Assembly (NCBI RefSeq): GCF_039540575.1
Contig: NZ_BAABFC010000023.1
Location: forward strand, 1-34,127
Length of the DNA: 34,127 bases
Source: Pseudaeromonas paramecii
Lineage (GTDB): Bacteria; Pseudomonadota; Gammaproteobacteria; Enterobacterales; Aeromonadaceae
Reading direction: 5' to 3'
Part shown: piece after piece, positions 31,344-34,127 of the stretch
How the letters are laid out: the number at the start of each line of letters is the position of its first letter
Position numbering within the stretch: position 1 is the first letter of the stretch
Program-made: the position numbers and the translations under genes
The notes under the pieces: generated by a model
What the model was told of the DNA's origin: nothing
What the model saw: the letters and a program-made list of their open reading frames with translations, nothing else
The model's database searches: none

Positions 31344-31784
31344 CTCTTAAAAAAAACCCTAGCTTACACTGCGGTGGCCATTCGGCCAGCGTCACGCGGT
31401 CGCCTGCTCGGCTGTCGCTCTTACGCTGCGAGCTGACTCACAGGTTGAGGCGCTGGCCGTTATACTCTGCGGCCAACTCACCCGCCGCAGCTTTATCCCG
31501 GTAGGCCCCCCTGGGCCTATGATGTGGCAAAGGCACCGCCTAAACTATTTGCATATTCGCAATGGCTATCGTCAACCCAAGCGGTGGGTCGCCCCGCGGT
31601 GAAGGTTTGGCTGCGCAAGCTCAGCCAAACCTACGAGGTCTGCATGTCCACATCGGTCAATTGCTTTTGATTGGAGTAAGGAGGCTGTTATTTCCAATCA
31701 GATCTTTACTGTCATACAAGGATTGCGGCACGGTGTCCATGTCGAGGGGTGGTTTGGCCATGTATCGTCTCTTTTTGTTATACT
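31344..31784. other. Gene-poor stretch with several inverted repeats
   Basis: No credible gene on either strand. Structures: GGCCAGCG (31384-31391) and CGCTGGCC (31451-31458) 59 bases apart, the second followed by GTTATAC; an AGGCCC/GGGCCT stem near 31502-31518; and an 11-bp hairpin AGGTTTGGCTG/CAGCCAAACCT (31603-31632). Composition changes from GC-rich to AT-rich near 31640, so this is probably the junction between the core genome and the transferred toxin segment. The promoter of the TPR gene should lie near 31344-31380. Confidence 0.5.
31603..31632. repeat. 11-bp perfect hairpin
   Basis: AGGTTTGGCTG and CAGCCAAACCT around an 8-base loop, without a T-run on either side. Not an obvious terminator; it may be a dispersed element or a structured RNA. 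Confidence 0.4.
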
Positions 31785-32837
31785 TCAATTGAATGACACA
31801 GAATTGATAAGACTATCTCTCATCCTCATTACTTCTTTCCCCTCTTCTGTATCAATGTCAACAAGGAAAATTAACATAAGTCTGAAGTTCTTATTTTTAA
31901 TTAGTGCAGGATTTTGTTCCATGACATCTTTGATTTTACCATAAAGCAATTTAACCTGCTCTCGGGACATCCGCTTAGCCATGATGCTAACGATCCTAGG
32001 AACAGGGAGCTTATCACCATTCATGGCCCCATCAATAAATTCATACACCTCATCCAATATTGGCTTATAAATATAATCCGCTACTGAGGTTGACATTCCC
32101 CCCCATCGGAGCTCGTCTATCCACCAAAACCTCGTGTACTTGAAATTGTTGCCCATATGATTCACTTGCCATTCACTGCCTCGTTCAAAAAGCATACAGC
32201 GATAAGTCACCAGCATGTTTTCAAAAGCTTGCAATTGCTCATTTTTATTTTCAAGTTTTGCCGACTTCACATAGTCGAGCAGTGATTCCCTCCATCTAGC
32301 CTCTTTATTTTCCTGCACCACACAATCCGATTGTCTTGCCCCCGCTTTAATAACAAGTTTATTTTGCACCGATGGAGGCATGAAGTAAAAGTACACATCC
32401 GCATCCAGTTTACCATGAAAAAATACATATGGATTATCACCAACTTCTTTTTGATCTGTTCTAATCCCAACGACATTTACATGACTCAGCAGGATCACCG
32501 GCTCACTTTCATTAACCACAAAATCCGTATAAAACCTATTCTCCACAGCTACAGAGCATGGGTAAATTATCACGTTATCGTCACTTACCCCAATTGCTCT
32601 TTTTTTTAGCAGTTCAAGCATGGCGTCATAGGTTAAATCCATTACGGAGATGGGTGCATCATGACATTCAGATGGTTCTGATGAGTAAACTGAGTATGTG
32701 ATATACCTATCTGCTGGTCGACTAAAAACCCAACTAGGTTTTCGACCAATGGCATGTGTTGAATTAGCATAAGCCAGCAAGCTAATCATCGTCCAGGCCA
32801 ATAGACCTTTTGACATGCTATACACTGTGTAATTCAT
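31785..32837 (-). CDS. Exported protein downstream of the toxin-like gene, function unknown
   Basis: Predicted product of 350 residues. A hydrophobic segment (about residues 9-24: SKGLLAWTMISLLAYA) and a plausible cleavage site after STHA (about 29) indicate export to the periplasm. The rest is soluble, with several cysteines and a Trp/Arg-rich stretch (RFWWIDELRWGG). I do not recognise a family. GGGAG lies about 10 bases before the ATG at 32837. The start is only 6 bases from the stop of the toxin-like gene, so the two are co-transcribed; this is the position of an immunity gene, although 350 residues and secretion are unusual for one. Strongly AT-rich, so probably acquired. Confidence 0.7.
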   Translation of the reverse strand: MNYTVYSMSKGLLAWTMISLLAYANSTHAIGRKPSWVFSRPADRYITYSVYSSEPSECHDAPISVMDLTYDAMLELLKKRAIGVSDDNVIIYPCSVAVENRFYTDFVVNESEPVILLSHVNVVGIRTDQKEVGDNPYVFFHGKLDADVYFYFMPPSVQNKLVIKAGARQSDCVVQENKEARWRESLLDYVKSAKLENKNEQLQAFENMLVTYRCMLFERGSEWQVNHMGNNFKYTRFWWIDELRWGGMSTSVADYIYKPILDEVYEFIDGAMNGDKLPVPRIVSIMAKRMSREQVKLLYGKIKDVMEQNPALIKNKNFRLMLIFLVDIDTEEGKEVMRMRDSLINSVSFN

Positions 32838-32843
32838 TTTAAA

Positions 32844-34025
32844 TCAACTCCCTGCGCTGTTATTAGGCATGAGCTTGAAATTAGCGCTTCTATTCCAGAA
32901 ATCACTTTTCACAGCGATATCGGCAAACAAGTAATAGCTTACCTCATGGTGGTGGACTGCTCCATCAATGGACACTCGTGATCCTGCAGGGAGTTCATTT
33001 TCACCCCGATCAGCCATCGTTTGCACCATTACTTTTTTGTCAGAATAAAAATCAACAGATTTGTCACCATCCTTACTGAAATAACTAATATTGTCCTTAA
33101 AGGCCCCTTTACCAGCAACATGAAATGATTCATTACCATAACCAAAATAAAGCTGAGTCTCAAAAAAACCGTCTTGAAGTTTTTGCCGACCAATCAGAGC
33201 GTCTTTATTTAGATGAAATGTATTTACAAAATCAGCAGCACTAAAGAACACATCATCCCTATAATCCTTCACTCCTAGTTTTTCATTATTGCATTCTTTA
33301 AAAACTACAGCTGCATTTTCATCTGTCAAATAAACCTGCACTCCTTTTTCACCTGGCGATAACATATGCTCCATTATCAAAGACCTAGCTATAAAAGCTT
33401 TCTTTATTAAAATCAATTCAGGCCCATTGATGCCAAGCTCCTTTACTGCTTGATTGAAACCATCAAACTCATCCAGTTGCTTATCCATTTGTTTATAGTA
33501 TTCTTCCCAACTACTTGCCCCGGCATTAGCAGTATGATTCAGAATATACGATAGAACAACAGGCATATTGTGAAACTTGCCTGTGCCACTATAAACGCAG
33601 TTAATTTCAATATTCGTCATGTCTTCCGTTTTCATATTCATAGCACCTGTAAATACTGGCACCATATCATTTTCGGCAAGAAGTAAATCGTTACTCGCTC
33701 TTGTATTCCTGAGTTCTTGTCCCAACGCCGCATAGTGTGCCTGGATCTTCTCTTGGTCGGTGGCCAAGGTTCTCTCCCGCAAGGCGGCGGTCATATTCTC
33801 GCCGGCCTCTTTTTGATAACTGCCAGCAATGCTGTTGCCCAGCGCATTGCCAAAGGCATCGATGGCGATATTGCTCCATTCGCGCTTGCCGCCTACGCCG
33901 AACCACTGGCGGGCACTGTTCTCGGCCCAGCCACCGGCGAAATTGCTGGCCATACCGCGCAGCAGCAGGCGGTTGGCGTTCGTCCCATCCCCCGCAATCT
34001 GTGCGCCGGCGTAATGGCCTGCCAC
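32844..34025 (-). CDS. Polymorphic-toxin-like C-terminal fragment, 5' end missing
   Basis: The frame gives 393 residues from a GTG at 34025, but coding-like sequence continues upstream (GDKAGS) until a TAG at 34044-34046 next to a probable IS, so the true N-terminus is lost. Residues 1-105 are GC-rich and carry Gly/Ala/Asn-rich segments such as AGHYAGAQIAGDGTNANRLLLRGMASN and DAFGNALGNSIAGSY. These are typical of the conserved region preceding the toxin in large contact-dependent or hemagglutinin-like polymorphic toxins. Near residue 110 (about 33695) GC content drops sharply and an unrelated AT-rich module of about 280 residues begins; I recognise no catalytic motif in it. This two-part composition is characteristic of swapped toxin tips. 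It may be an orphan toxin module with no secretion part. Confidence 0.6.
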   Translation of the reverse strand: MAGHYAGAQIAGDGTNANRLLLRGMASNFAGGWAENSARQWFGVGGKREWSNIAIDAFGNALGNSIAGSYQKEAGENMTAALRERTLATDQEKIQAHYAALGQELRNTRASNDLLLAENDMVPVFTGAMNMKTEDMTNIEINCVYSGTGKFHNMPVVLSYILNHTANAGASSWEEYYKQMDKQLDEFDGFNQAVKELGINGPELILIKKAFIARSLIMEHMLSPGEKGVQVYLTDENAAVVFKECNNEKLGVKDYRDDVFFSAADFVNTFHLNKDALIGRQKLQDGFFETQLYFGYGNESFHVAGKGAFKDNISYFSKDGDKSVDFYSDKKVMVQTMADRGENELPAGSRVSIDGAVHHHEVSYYLFADIAVKSDFWNRSANFKLMPNNSAGS

Positions 34026-34050
34026 CGAGCCAGCCTTGTCACCCTAGCCC

Positions 34051-34127
34051 TGACATGAATCGCCACCGGTTTTCTAGACACCTCACAGTTAGATAAACTA
34101 ACGCAAAGAGAGGTGTTTCAATGAGCG
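34051..34127 (+). mobile_element. Possible left end of an insertion sequence (IS3-like), running off the window
   Basis: The last 77 bases have the look of an IS terminus: a TG-starting end (TGACATGAATCGCC or the TG at 34055), then a leader with a ribosome site and an ATG at 34121 opening MS..., cut by the window edge. The toxin-like gene on the other strand is interrupted at the same place. The exact boundary and family cannot be fixed from so short a piece. Confidence 0.4.
34078..34116 (+). promoter_or_regulatory. Hairpin covering the ribosome site of the putative transposase
   Basis: ACACCTC (34078-34084) pairs with GAGGTGT (34110-34116), and inside it GTTAG (34088-34092) pairs with CTAAC (34098-34102). 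The right arm contains the AGAGAGG ribosome-binding sequence 7 bases before the ATG at 34121. Many IS elements hide the transposase ribosome site this way to avoid expression from outside transcription. Confidence 0.5.

Overview
The window is gamma-proteobacterial, most likely Aeromonas or a close relative in the Aeromonadaceae. The backbone is GC-rich, and its gene content and order (hrpA, fnr-uspE-ttcA, the thrS-infC-rpmI-rplT / pheST-ihfA cluster, yaeP, norM, patA, triple tRNA-Val) match that group. The assignment rests on recognised protein families and gene order, not on a database search.

Left region (1-6586): an AT-rich integron gene-cassette array. One partial and six complete attC-like sites (R''/R' core pairs with stem-forming interiors) delimit six complete cassettes and one broken one, all with genes on the + strand. 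In order they hold: a stand-alone reverse transcriptase resembling the defence-associated/unknown-group RTs, two small lipoproteins, a nearly gene-less cassette, an FRG-domain protein, an HNH-like protein, and a membrane-anchored receiver-domain protein. The last is cut after codon 178 by a 1197-bp IS481-family element, whose own transposase carries an in-frame stop. No integrase is in view; it probably lies to the left. The cassette end beyond the IS, including its attC, is absent, and no target duplication is seen, so an IS-mediated deletion is likely. RT, FRG and HNH genes together make this array a candidate antiphage-defence repertoire.

Middle (6587-30425): core genome. A gene-free stretch leads to hrpA (-). 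It is divergent from fnr, which has a perfect FNR box just before its start, followed by uspE and ttcA. A polytopic membrane protein (-) follows. Then comes the translation cluster on the - strand, listed in transcription order: thrS, infC (apparent ATA start), rpmI, rplT, terminator, a 7TM-PAS-GGDEF-EAL cyclic-di-GMP protein, pheS, pheT, ihfA. The signalling gene sits between rplT and pheS, which are close neighbours in E. coli. On the + strand follow a fructosamine-kinase-family protein (with Asn at the catalytic Asp position), a CPXCG protein, yaeP, norM, patA, and three identical tRNA-Val(GAC) genes with their promoter and terminator.

Right (30611-34127): a TPR protein and a small overlapping ORF (-), a 440-bp gene-poor stretch rich in inverted repeats, then an AT-rich pair on the - strand. 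The first gene of the pair is a 5'-truncated polymorphic-toxin-like fragment with an abrupt GC drop between its conserved N-terminal part and its C-terminal module. The second is an exported protein 6 bp downstream, a possible immunity or partner protein. The far right edge looks like the start of another insertion sequence, whose ribosome-binding site lies in a hairpin.
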